A DNA stretch of 64,000 nt from Oceaniglobus roseus (GTDB lineage Bacteria > Pseudomonadota > Alphaproteobacteria > Rhodobacterales > Rhodobacteraceae): positions 1 through 64,000 of the forward strand of contig NZ_PNOS01000025.1 of assembly GCF_002869745.1 (NCBI RefSeq), read 5' to 3'. The notes beneath the pieces were generated by a model. It saw only the letters and a list, made by a program, of their open reading frames with translations. It was not told the DNA's origin and ran no database searches. The translations under genes were made by a program, and so were the position numbers. Positions 29,155 through 36,855 of this stretch are shown one piece after another (the first letter of the stretch is position 1; every line of letters begins with the position of its first letter).

Positions 29155-29180
29155 CCGACGGCCGCCCGGGCGGCCGTCGG
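29155..29180. terminator. Two-way stem-loop between RTX gene 1 and the hydrolase
   Basis: Perfect 12-bp arms CCGACGGCCGCC / GGCGGCCGTCGG with a 2-base centre, between convergent stops. Very stable hairpin, no T-run. Confidence 0.55.
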
Positions 29181-29187
29181 CTCGGCA

Positions 29188-30084
29188 TCAGTCGGCGGCG
29201 AAGAAGGGCAGGAAGGTGTCCAGCACCGCCTGCGGGTTCTCCTCGATCACGAAGTGGCCGCTGGTGCAGGAGGCCGTGCGCAGATCCGGCGCCCAGCCGC
29301 GCCAGAGCCCGCCGGGATCGCCGGTGCGCGCGGGGAAGCCGCTGTCGGCGTAGAGGTAGCAGAGCGGCGCCGCGATCCGTCGCCCCGCCGCCCGGTCCGC
29401 CTCGTCCAGCGCCCGGTCGAAGGTCGCCCCGGCGCGGTAATCGGCGCACATGGCGGCGACGCGGGCCGGATCGCGGGCCTGCCGCCGGTAGCTCTCCAGC
29501 GCCGCCGCCGAGAAGGGCGACAGGTCGCGGCCGCCCGTCCAGCTGGCCAGCGTGTGGTCGATGTAGGCGACCGGATCGGCGCCGATCATCCGCTCGGGCA
29601 GGGGCGCGGACTGGGCGAGGAAGGTCCAGTGATAGGCCGCCATGGCCAGCTCGGCACTCCAGGCGCGCCAGAAGTCGCCGGTCGGCACGATCTCGACGAT
29701 GCCGAGCCTGCGGACCCTGTCGGGATGGTCCAGCGCCAGGCGGTAGGCGACCCGCGCGCCGCGGTCGTGGCCCAGCACATGCGCCGCCTCGATCCCCAGC
29801 CGGTCCATCAGCCCCACGATGTCCCGCGCCATGGTCCGCTTGGAATAGACGGTGTGACCGGCGTCGTCCGGTGGCGCGTCGCTGTCGCCATAGCCGCGCA
29901 GGTCGGGGACCAGCACCCGGAAGCGCCCGGCCAGCTGCGGGGCGACCGGCGCCCAGGTCATGTGGTTCTGCGGAAACCCGTGCAGCAGGATCAGCGGCGT
30001 GCCCGATCCGGCCTCGTGGACCGAAAGCGTCGCCGCGCCGGTGTCGATCCGGGTCCGGCGGAACCCCGGGATGGCGTCGTCCAT
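29188..30084 (-). CDS. Alpha/beta hydrolase, fluoroacetate-dehalogenase-like
   Basis: 298 residues. LLHGFPQNHMTW is the oxyanion-hole strand-turn. The nucleophile Asp107 is in LGHDRGARVAYR, with Arg108/Arg111 at the carboxylate-binding positions of fluoroacetate dehalogenases; YHWTFLAQ (151-158) matches the halide-binding His-Trp region. The catalytic His is in SGHFVIEEN near the C-terminus. At the position of the family's acid (LDIVPT type) the sequence has VEIVPT, i.e. Glu131. Haloacid dehalogenase or epoxide hydrolase activity is plausible; the substrate is unproven. ATG 30084 has GGAGG 5 bases upstream; a GTG six bases earlier is less likely. Confidence 0.8.
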   Translation of the reverse strand: MDDAIPGFRRTRIDTGAATLSVHEAGSGTPLILLHGFPQNHMTWAPVAPQLAGRFRVLVPDLRGYGDSDAPPDDAGHTVYSKRTMARDIVGLMDRLGIEAAHVLGHDRGARVAYRLALDHPDRVRRLGIVEIVPTGDFWRAWSAELAMAAYHWTFLAQSAPLPERMIGADPVAYIDHTLASWTGGRDLSPFSAAALESYRRQARDPARVAAMCADYRAGATFDRALDEADRAAGRRIAAPLCYLYADSGFPARTGDPGGLWRGWAPDLRTASCTSGHFVIEENPQAVLDTFLPFFAAD

Positions 30085-30187
30085 GGGCACCTCCTGCCGT
30101 TAACCTCAAATTGAACTTCCGTTCGACACCCGAAGTCAACGCGAACACTGTAGCAGCGGGGGGCGAGGGCTTGCTTCGGAGGTCGAC

Positions 30188-32020
30188 ATGCTTGCCGGTC
30201 TGTTCTTTCTGGGTGTCATAGCGGCCACCGCCATGCCCGATGTCGTGGGGTTGCTGCGGGGCAGCGCCGATGCCGGGCCCGACGAGGACGGACCGCAGGA
30301 CGATGGCGGGGAGGGGGACCGCGCCGGGTCCGACGGCGGCTCGCTCCTCGACCTGATGCATGGCGTCGAAGGTGCCGCCGCGGATGCCGAAGCCGATCCC
30401 GATGCCGGGGACGGGGCGGATGCGGACTCCGGCGACGATGGCGGCGTCGACCTGTTCGCCGAACCCCAGCCGGGCAGCGTCACCACGGTCGAGGCCTTCC
30501 GTCCCGGCGCCGACACGCTGACGCTCCGGGTGCCGGAGGGCGCCACCGGTTTCGGCCTCCACGAGGCCGCACCGGGGGAAAGCCCGGGCTTCGGCTATAC
30601 CCTTGACGGGCAGGCGGTATCGGTCCGCTTCGAGGGGCTGGACACGGTGCCGGTGGGCGACGTCTTCCTCAGGATGCCCGATACCGACGCGCCCGGCCAC
30701 GATTCCGATGTCGCGCTCGGCCAGCTTCTGCCGCCGCCTGCCGCGGAGGCCGATGACGGGTCCGCGGCAGGCGGGGACGCGTTGCAACCGGTCGATCCCG
30801 AGCTTCCCGATCTGCCGCCGGAACCGACCTCCGCCGCGGACCCCGTGCTCGATCCCGTGGACCCCGAACTGCCCGACGATCCGCCGCCCCCCGTCCATGA
30901 TCCCGTCCATGATCCCGCCCCCGATCCCGTCGTGGTGCTGGATCCGGTCGATCCGGAACTGCCCGACACGCCTGCGCCCCCGCCGGACGGGGCAACCGGC
31001 GTCCTCGACCCGGTGGACGACACGCAGGAGATCCCGGAGGGCGGCGCGGAACTGGCCGGGCTGGTCCTGCGCGACGGCGGCGATCCCACGGGGCTCGACA
31101 CGGCCGGCCCCGCGGCCGACCTGCGGGGCGACGGCGACGAAACGGTGCAGCTGCCCTCCGACGGGGGCGGCGCGCCCGGTCGGCTGGCGTTTTCCGAGGC
31201 GATGCCGGTGCTCGTCCCCGGTGACGGCGGCGCGGCGGTCACGGTGACGGACCTCGGCGGCGGCGACGACGTGTTCCAGGCGGGCGACGGCCCCGCCTAC
31301 GGCTTCGGCGGGGCGGGGGACGACACGATGACGGGCGGCAGCGGGGCCGCGGCGCTGTACGGCGGCGACGGCAGCGACGCGCTCTCGGCCGGGCAGGCAC
31401 CTTCGGGCGCGGCGCTGCTGCACGGCGGTGCGGGCGACGACCTGCTGACCGGCAGCGCCGGCGCCGATCACCTGGACGGCGGAGAGCACGGGACGGCGGC
31501 GGCCGGGGGTGGCGCCGACACCATCCTCGGATACGGCGGCGACGACGTGATCCGCGGCGGGCTCGGCGCTGACGTGCTCTCGGGGGGCGACGGCAGCGAC
31601 CTCGTCGACCATCGCGGCACCGATGCCGAGCGGATCGTGGCCGAGCATTCGGAACATGCCTGGCACATCGACGGCGCACCCGACGACCTGGACGGCGGCA
31701 GCGGCGACGACACGCTGATCTTCGACGGCGCCGACCGGGCCACCGGCGGTGGCGGATCGGATGTCTTCTGGCTCTACTCCGACGCGGTGACGGGGGTTTC
31801 GGTGGCCGAGGTGACCGATTTCACGCCGGGCGAGGATTTCCTGCGCATCTCGCTGAACCCCCATGGCGGGGCGACCGGCAATGTCGACGTGGTGGGAAGC
31901 GAGGACGGCGCCGACGGCCTGGTGCGGATCGACGGGGTGACGGTGGCGGTGCTGCGCGGCGCGCCGATGGCCACGGTCGGCGACATTTACGTCGAGATCC
32001 GGCCCGACGTGTTTCCCTGA
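30188..32020 (+). CDS. Large RTX-repeat protein with N-terminal membrane segment and Pro/Asp-rich linker (paralogue 2)
   Basis: 610 residues. Hydrophobic N-terminus (MLAGLFFLGVIAATAM), acidic region (25-90), a small beta-rich domain (about 95-165), then a linker with three copies of PVDPELPD (201-208, 223-230, 253-260) plus HDPVHDP. RTX repeats occupy about 365-515 (GGAGDDTMTGG, GGYGGDDVI type). The end EVTDFTPGEDFLRISLN...IDGVTVAVLRGAP resembles serralysin-type C-termini and is shared with the RTX protein at 27974. Likely calcium-stabilised and envelope-tethered. No enzymatic domain recognised. Confidence 0.85.
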   Translation: MLAGLFFLGVIAATAMPDVVGLLRGSADAGPDEDGPQDDGGEGDRAGSDGGSLLDLMHGVEGAAADAEADPDAGDGADADSGDDGGVDLFAEPQPGSVTTVEAFRPGADTLTLRVPEGATGFGLHEAAPGESPGFGYTLDGQAVSVRFEGLDTVPVGDVFLRMPDTDAPGHDSDVALGQLLPPPAAEADDGSAAGGDALQPVDPELPDLPPEPTSAADPVLDPVDPELPDDPPPPVHDPVHDPAPDPVVVLDPVDPELPDTPAPPPDGATGVLDPVDDTQEIPEGGAELAGLVLRDGGDPTGLDTAGPAADLRGDGDETVQLPSDGGGAPGRLAFSEAMPVLVPGDGGAAVTVTDLGGGDDVFQAGDGPAYGFGGAGDDTMTGGSGAAALYGGDGSDALSAGQAPSGAALLHGGAGDDLLTGSAGADHLDGGEHGTAAAGGGADTILGYGGDDVIRGGLGADVLSGGDGSDLVDHRGTDAERIVAEHSEHAWHIDGAPDDLDGGSGDDTLIFDGADRATGGGGSDVFWLYSDAVTGVSVAEVTDFTPGEDFLRISLNPHGGATGNVDVVGSEDGADGLVRIDGVTVAVLRGAPMATVGDIYVEIRPDVFP

Positions 32021-32133
32021 TCCGCGCGGGATCCTCGCCTGATCCCGCCGCCTCCCTGTCCCGCGGGCCCCCTCGGGGTTGCGGGGGGCGGATCGGGCGC
32101 TAGGCTCTGACCGGCCCCTGCCGGAGACCAGAG

Positions 32134-32622
32134 ATGAGCGACGAGATCCAGACCACCGCCGAAGCCGCCGAGGCCGCGGCGATGCCGCGCGCCCATGCCG
32201 TCCACACCGATCCCGACGCCCCCTGCGCCGAGCGCGAGCAGCTGCCCGCGACGCTGGCGAAGACCCCGCTCAGCCGGAAAAGCCCGGCGGAATGGGCCTA
32301 TCAGCGGCTGGTCCTCTACATCCGCACCTTCGAGAAGCAGCTGGACGGCGATCACGAGGTGGCGATGGGATTCGTCGGCGGCGCGCCCGGCGTAATGCGG
32401 ATCGAGGGGATGGGATACTACGATCCCGACATCGTGACCTTCTACGGCAGCGACCCCTCGGGCACGCGGACCCAGCTGATCCAGCATGTCGGCCAGCTGA
32501 ACGTGATGCTGCGGGCGCTGCCGAAGGCGGACAAGCAGGCCGAACCGGCGCGGATCGGCTTCCGCCTCTCGGCCGACCTTGAGGGGGCCGAGGCCGCGGA
32601 GCCCGGCGAACCGCGGCCCTGA
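32134..32622 (+). CDS. DUF6173 family protein
   Basis: 162 residues, soluble. The conserved core SPAEWAYQRLVLYIRTFEKQ, HEVAMGFVGGAPGVMRIEGM, YYDPDIVTFYG and GQLNVMLRALPK is one I associate with a Rhodobacterales-wide family of unknown function. Ends with an acidic Ala/Glu tail. GGAGACCAGAG lies before the ATG. Confidence 0.75.
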   Translation: MSDEIQTTAEAAEAAAMPRAHAVHTDPDAPCAEREQLPATLAKTPLSRKSPAEWAYQRLVLYIRTFEKQLDGDHEVAMGFVGGAPGVMRIEGMGYYDPDIVTFYGSDPSGTRTQLIQHVGQLNVMLRALPKADKQAEPARIGFRLSADLEGAEAAEPGEPRP

Positions 32623-32745
32623 GGGGCGCGGGCGGGGCGCCGCGCTGCGGCGAATTTGCGCCCTCCGGGGCGCCAACAGGCGCGTGACAGGCGCGCGCGG
32701 ATGGTCTATCCCGCTTCGCGACACGCCGTTTCAGAGGACTTGAGC

Positions 32746-32883
32746 ATGGCCGACCACCACAAGCACGGATCTATGGACATCGAGGTGCAGGAGAAGACCT
32801 TCGCGGGCTTCGTCACCTTCGCGACCCGGACGGCCATCGTGATCGTGGTGGGGCTGATCCTCCTCGCCATCGTCAACGGCTGA
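32746..32883 (+). CDS. aa3-type cytochrome c oxidase subunit IV
   Basis: 45 residues: polar N-terminus MADHHKHGSMDIEVQEKTFA, then one transmembrane helix (AIVIVVGLILLAIV). This is the bacterial aa3 type IV subunit pattern, a one-helix accessory of cytochrome c oxidase. GAGGA lies about 7 bases before the ATG. It is separate from the other oxidase genes, as is common. A longer in-frame extension upstream is rejected because the family starts here. Confidence 0.85.
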   Translation: MADHHKHGSMDIEVQEKTFAGFVTFATRTAIVIVVGLILLAIVNG

Positions 32884-32894
32884 GTTCAGGTTCG

Positions 32895-33515
32895 GTGAAG
32901 GTTCTGGTTCGCGCGTTTGCCGCGCTCTGTCTCGTCGCGCTGGCCGCCTGCGGCAAGCCGGTCGTCCTTGCCCCCTTGGCCGAAGTGCAGGCGCGGGCCT
33001 ATCACCATCCCGGCCCGCCCGCGCTGACGCTCTATACCGTCATCAACAACCGCTCGGGGTCGGGCGCGCACACGGCGCTGATGGTCAGCGGCAGCCAGCG
33101 GGTGCTCTGGGATCCGGCGGGCAGCTTCAAGGTGCCCTTCGTCCCCGAGCGCAACGACGTGCTTTTCGGCATGACCGAGCAGGCGCGGAAGATCTACATC
33201 GACTACCACGCGCGCGAGACGTTCCGCATCGTCGAGCAGACGGTCGAGGTGTCGCCCGAGACCGCGGAACTGGCGCTGAAGCTGGTGCAGGAGCAGGGCA
33301 ATGCCGGTGACGCGACCTGTTCGCTGACCACCAGCCGCATCCTGTCGAAGCTTCCGGGTTTCGAGGGCTTTCCGGTCAGCTGGTTCCCGGTCAAGACGAT
33401 GGAAGCCTTCGCCGCGCGCACGGGCGTGCAGGGCCGCACCATCACCGACGACGACGCCGACGAGAACCACGGCGTGCTGATCCGCGCCACCGAGGCGCCG
33501 CCGAACACCTTCTGA
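32895..33515 (+). CDS. Lipoprotein, possible permuted NlpC/P60-like domain
   Basis: 206 residues starting at GTG. Lipobox LAAC with the lipidated Cys19. Mature domain: VINNRSGSGAHTALMVSG (His59) followed later by ATCSLTTSRIL (Cys142). A His in a strand preceding a Cys at a helix start is the order in circularly permuted NlpC/P60 (YiiX/LRAT-like) proteins, so a cysteine hydrolase or acyltransferase fold is possible. That is inference; no family name is certain. Begins 11 bases after the oxidase peptide, probably same transcript. Confidence 0.7.
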   Translation: MKVLVRAFAALCLVALAACGKPVVLAPLAEVQARAYHHPGPPALTLYTVINNRSGSGAHTALMVSGSQRVLWDPAGSFKVPFVPERNDVLFGMTEQARKIYIDYHARETFRIVEQTVEVSPETAELALKLVQEQGNAGDATCSLTTSRILSKLPGFEGFPVSWFPVKTMEAFAARTGVQGRTITDDDADENHGVLIRATEAPPNTF

Positions 33516-33534
33516 GCGGCGCGTCCCGCCGCTC
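33514..33534. terminator. Short stem-loop between convergent lipoprotein and azlD genes
   Basis: 7-bp arms GAGCGGC / GCCGCTC with a 7-base loop, overlapping both stop codons. Weak but well placed two-way terminator. Confidence 0.4.
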
Positions 33535-33862
33535 AGCCGACGAGGAACAGCAGGCTGTAGAGCGTCGCCGCACCGCCCGCCATGGCCAGGAGCGTGTTCT
33601 TCGTGACCAGCCCGAGGCCCAGCGTCACCACCGCCGCCATGCCGCGGGCGAGGTCCGGCTCGCCCCCCGTCGCCGCCGGGAACAGCACCAGCGGCGCCAC
33701 CATCCCCGGGATCACGGCCACCGGCGTATAGCGCAGCAGGCGCAGAAGCCAGGGCGGCATCGGCCGGTCGCCGATCAGTCCCAGGAACGAGACGCGGATC
33801 AGGTAGGTGCCCGCGCCGAGGGCCAGGATCACGGTCCAGATCTGCCAGGGCGCATAGCTCAT
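33533..33862 (-). CDS. azlD: AzlD family branched-chain amino acid export subunit
   Basis: 109 residues, about four hydrophobic helices. WTVILALGAGTYLIRVSFL and the RLLRYTPVAVIPGMVAP block are AzlD hallmarks. Small partner of AzlC in an inner-membrane exporter (BrnFE/YgaZH type). ATG 33862 overlaps the azlC stop (ATGA); an ATG 12 bases upstream is also possible. Confidence 0.88.
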   Translation of the reverse strand: MSYAPWQIWTVILALGAGTYLIRVSFLGLIGDRPMPPWLLRLLRYTPVAVIPGMVAPLVLFPAATGGEPDLARGMAAVVTLGLGLVTKNTLLAMAGGAATLYSLLFLVG

Positions 33863-34560
33863 CGTTCCATCCATCCCTCGACCGCGGCGCCCACGACCAT
33901 GGCGCAGGCGGCCGCCAGCAGAAGCCCCATGCCCCAGGGCACGAAGGCGAGCGCCAGCGCCGCGACGATCGAGGTCAGGGCGGCGGCGACATGGGCGAGG
34001 CTCTTCAGCATCGGGCCGATCAGGGCGAGGAAGGTGATCGGCATGGCGAAGTCCAGCGCGAAGGCGTCGGGGATCGCCCCGCCGACCAGCGCGCCGACGA
34101 TGGCGAAGGTGTACCAGACGGGAATGATCGGCGTGGCGACGCCCGCGAAATACCCGAGCTTCTCGTCCAGGCTCATCTCCGGGCGCCGCTCGAACTCCAG
34201 CACCGAGGCGGCATAGGTCTGGTCGACGTTGAGATAGGCGAGCACGGCGCGCTTCCAGAACGGCAGCGCACCGAAGTGCGGCACCAGTGCCGCGGAATAC
34301 ATCGCCATGCGCAGGTTCACCGCGAGGGCCGTGGCGATGACCACCAGCACCGGCGCGTTGTCGTTCATCTGGCTGATCGCCGCGAACTGCGAGGCGCCGG
34401 CGATGACGAGGACGTTGAAGCCCATGGCCTCGGTCAGGCTCAGCCCGGCGTCCATCGCCACCACGCCGAACAGCAGCGAGAAGGGCATGACGACCAGCAC
34501 GAAGGGCGCGCCGTCGCGCAAGCCCCTCAAGTAGGCCGATTTCACTGTGGAGCCTGCCAT
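33859..34560 (-). CDS. azlC: AzlC family branched-chain amino acid export protein
   Basis: 233 residues, multi-pass membrane protein. GLRDGAPFVLVVMPFSLLFG near the start and the GASQFAAISQMND segment are typical of AzlC/YgaZ. With AzlD it likely exports Leu, Ile, Val or Met analogues. Divergent from fdhD with only 54 bases between. Confidence 0.92.
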   Translation of the reverse strand: MAGSTVKSAYLRGLRDGAPFVLVVMPFSLLFGVVAMDAGLSLTEAMGFNVLVIAGASQFAAISQMNDNAPVLVVIATALAVNLRMAMYSAALVPHFGALPFWKRAVLAYLNVDQTYAASVLEFERRPEMSLDEKLGYFAGVATPIIPVWYTFAIVGALVGGAIPDAFALDFAMPITFLALIGPMLKSLAHVAAALTSIVAALALAFVPWGMGLLLAAACAMVVGAAVEGWMER

Positions 34561-34614
34561 GGGAAAGCCTTAGGTTGCCCGCACATGCCTACCGGCCGCC
34601 GGGGAGAGGTTCAA

Positions 34615-35484
34615 ATGCCAAATGCGCCCTATCTGATCGCGCCCGATCCCGCCCGCGCGGGGCTGACGCGGGTGGTCGAGGGCGTGGATCACACCGGCGC
34701 CGCGGGGCCGGTTTCGGTGGTCGAGGAACGGCCGCTGACGATCTACCTGAACGGGGCCGAGATCGTGACCGCCATGACCATCGGCGATTACCCAGAATAC
34801 CTCGCGCTCGGCTTCCTCAGGAACCAGGGGATGCTGAAGGACGGCGAGACGGTGAAGGGCGTCGAGTACGACGAGGATCTCCAGGTTGTCGTCGTGCGCA
34901 CCGACGGATCGACCAGCTTCGAGGAGAAGCTGAAGAAGAAGACCCGCACCTCGGGTTGCGCCGTGGGCACGGTTTTCGGCGACATGATGGAGGGGCTCGA
35001 GGGCATGGTCCTGCCCGCGGCCGAGGTGCGGACGTCCTGGCTCTATGCCCTGGCCGATACGATCAACCGCACCCCCTCGCTCTATCTCGAGGCGGGCGCG
35101 ATCCACGGCACGGTGCTGTGCGAGAAGGACCGCCCGCTGGTCTACATGGAGGATGTCGGCCGCCACAACGCGGTCGACAAGATCGCCGGCTGGATGTTCG
35201 CCGAGAAGGTGAGCGCGGCGGACAAGATCCTTTACACCACCGGCCGTCTAACCTCGGAGATGGTCATCAAGACGGCGCTGATGGGCATCCCGGTGCTCGC
35301 CTCCCGCTCGGGCTTCACCGCCTGGGGGGTGGAAATCGCCCGGCAGGTTGGGCTGACCCTGATCGGCCGGATGCGCGGTCGCCGCTATGTCTGCCTCTCG
35401 GGGGCCGAGCGGCTGATCCGCGATGCGGACCTCTCGGCCGTGGCGGAGGAGCCGCGGCGGATGGCGCGGAAGGGGGCGGAGTGA
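34615..35484 (+). CDS. fdhD: Formate dehydrogenase accessory sulfurtransferase FdhD
   Basis: 289 residues. Passes sulfur to the molybdenum cofactor of formate dehydrogenases. Family marks: EERPLTIYLNG, MTIGDYPEYLALGFL, the sulfur-carrying loop KTRTSGCAVGT, YMEDVGRHNAVDKIAG and YTTGRLTSEMV. Only the first cysteine (Cys115) of the classical CxxC is present; position 118 is Gly. GGGGAGAGG lies 5 bases upstream. It begins the molybdenum cofactor block. No formate dehydrogenase structural gene is in the window. Confidence 0.93.
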   Translation: MPNAPYLIAPDPARAGLTRVVEGVDHTGAAGPVSVVEERPLTIYLNGAEIVTAMTIGDYPEYLALGFLRNQGMLKDGETVKGVEYDEDLQVVVVRTDGSTSFEEKLKKKTRTSGCAVGTVFGDMMEGLEGMVLPAAEVRTSWLYALADTINRTPSLYLEAGAIHGTVLCEKDRPLVYMEDVGRHNAVDKIAGWMFAEKVSAADKILYTTGRLTSEMVIKTALMGIPVLASRSGFTAWGVEIARQVGLTLIGRMRGRRYVCLSGAERLIRDADLSAVAEEPRRMARKGAE

Positions 35485-35773
35485 ACTTTCTCGCGCGCGA
35501 TATCGGGCCTTGGTTCCGGCCCGTGGCAGTGTCCGATGAGGGGCAGCCGCGGAGATTCTTCGTCCGGCGGCAACGCCGGGCAGCCCCTGACCGTTCCGTC
35601 ACGCCGAAGGCGTGCCTCCGACACCACGGGCGGAGGCTTCTCCTGCGATCGTGGGCTGCCGTTTGTGCGGAGCGGCACGCGAAGAAGCATGTCGACATCA
35701 CAATTCACGAAAGGCATCTGCCTTTTCGCGGCGACCGTCGCGCGCCCGGTCTTCCCCTTCCGGGGTGCACCGC

Positions 35774-36364
35774 ATGAACCATCCCCTCGGCGTGATCCTC
35801 GCGGGCGGCCTCGCGCGGCGCATGGGCGGCGGCGACAAGGGGCTGCTGCCGCTCGGGCACGGCACGATCCTGTCCCATGTCATCGCCCGGCTCGCGCCAC
35901 AGACGGCCGCCCTTGCGCTGAACGCGAACGGCGATCCCGCGCGCTTCGCCGCGACCGGGCTGCCCGTCCTGCCCGACCCGGTAGAGGGCTTCGTCGGCCC
36001 CCTGGGCGGCGTTCTCGCCGGACTCGACTGGGCGGCGGGGCAGGGGGCCACCCACATCGTCACTGCCGCCGCCGACACGCCCTTCTTCCCCTGCGACCTT
36101 GTTCCCCGCCTGCTGCTCGCCGCCGAGACCGAAGGCACCCCCATCGCGCTTGCCGCCACCTCGGAAGGCCGCCACCCGACCTTCGGCCTCTGGCCCGTCG
36201 CCCTGCGCGACGACCTGCGCGCGGCGCTCGAAGGCGGGCTCAGGAAGGTCGTCCAGTGGACCGACCGCCACGGCGCCGCCACCGCCCAGTTCGCCGACGC
36301 GGGCGAGCCCTTCTTCAACGTCAACACGCCCGGGGACCTGGCCCGGGCCGAGGAAATGCTGTGA
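35774..36364 (+). CDS. mobA: Molybdenum cofactor guanylyltransferase MobA
   Basis: 196 residues. Adds GMP to molybdopterin to make the bis-MGD precursor. ILAGGLARRMGGGDKGLLPL is the nucleotide-binding signature (Gly-rich loop plus Lys); LPDPVEGFVGPLGGVLAGL and AADTPFFP (metal Asp) follow; FFNVNTPGDLARAE is the typical end. ATG 35774 gives the family N-terminus. Stop overlaps mobB's GTG (GTGA). The 289 bases after fdhD hold no supported gene. Confidence 0.93.
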   Translation: MNHPLGVILAGGLARRMGGGDKGLLPLGHGTILSHVIARLAPQTAALALNANGDPARFAATGLPVLPDPVEGFVGPLGGVLAGLDWAAGQGATHIVTAAADTPFFPCDLVPRLLLAAETEGTPIALAATSEGRHPTFGLWPVALRDDLRAALEGGLRKVVQWTDRHGAATAQFADAGEPFFNVNTPGDLARAEEML

Positions 36365-36855
36365 AGCTCTACGGCGTCACCGGTTGGAAGAACGCCGGCA
36401 AGACCGGCCTGATGGAGCGGCTGGTGGCCGAGTTCACCGCCCGCGGCCTGACGGTCAGCACCCTGAAACACGCCCATCACACCTTCGACGTGGACCACCC
36501 CGGCAAGGACAGCCACCGCCACCGCCAGGCCGGCGCGCACCAGGTGCTGCTGTCCTCGGCCAATCGCTGGGCGCTGATGACCGAGCTGCGCGGCACGCCC
36601 GAGCCGCCGCTTTCGGAGCTGCTGGCGCGGCTCGATCCGGTGGATCTGGTGCTGGTAGAGGGCTGGAAGCGCGACACCCACCCGAAGGTCGAGGCCTGGC
36701 GCGCCGCCACCGGCAACCCGCTGATCGCCCCGGGCGACCCGACGATCCGTGCCGTCGCCTGCGACACCCCCGTGGACCTGCCCGACCGGCCGCAGTTCCA
36801 CCTCGACGCCACCGCCGCCGTCGCCGATTTCATCGCGGCCGAGCTGGATCTGTGA
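36361..36855 (+). CDS. mobB: Molybdopterin-guanine dinucleotide biosynthesis protein MobB
   Basis: 164 residues from a GTG start overlapping the mobA stop. P-loop VTGWKNAGKTGL at the N-terminus, TLKHAHHTFDVDHPGKDSHR and VEGWKRDTHPKVE are MobB signatures. A GTP-binding partner that assists MobA. Its stop again overlaps the next gene as GTGA, so mobA-mobB-moeA are translationally chained. Confidence 0.93.
   Translation: MKLYGVTGWKNAGKTGLMERLVAEFTARGLTVSTLKHAHHTFDVDHPGKDSHRHRQAGAHQVLLSSANRWALMTELRGTPEPPLSELLARLDPVDLVLVEGWKRDTHPKVEAWRAATGNPLIAPGDPTIRAVACDTPVDLPDRPQFHLDATAAVADFIAAELDL

Noticed and set aside
27899-31864. A 1321-codon minus-strand open frame across both RTX genes and the hydrolase
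   Set aside because: It is a frame shadow of the RTX repeats (Val/Gly/Ala/Arg-rich) fused with true hydrolase-antisense sequence; no domain boundaries make sense.
35485-35773. Possible molybdenum-cofactor riboswitch before mobA
   Set aside because: The region has some inverted GC segments, but I cannot find the conserved Moco core and it would be unusual upstream of mobA in this group.
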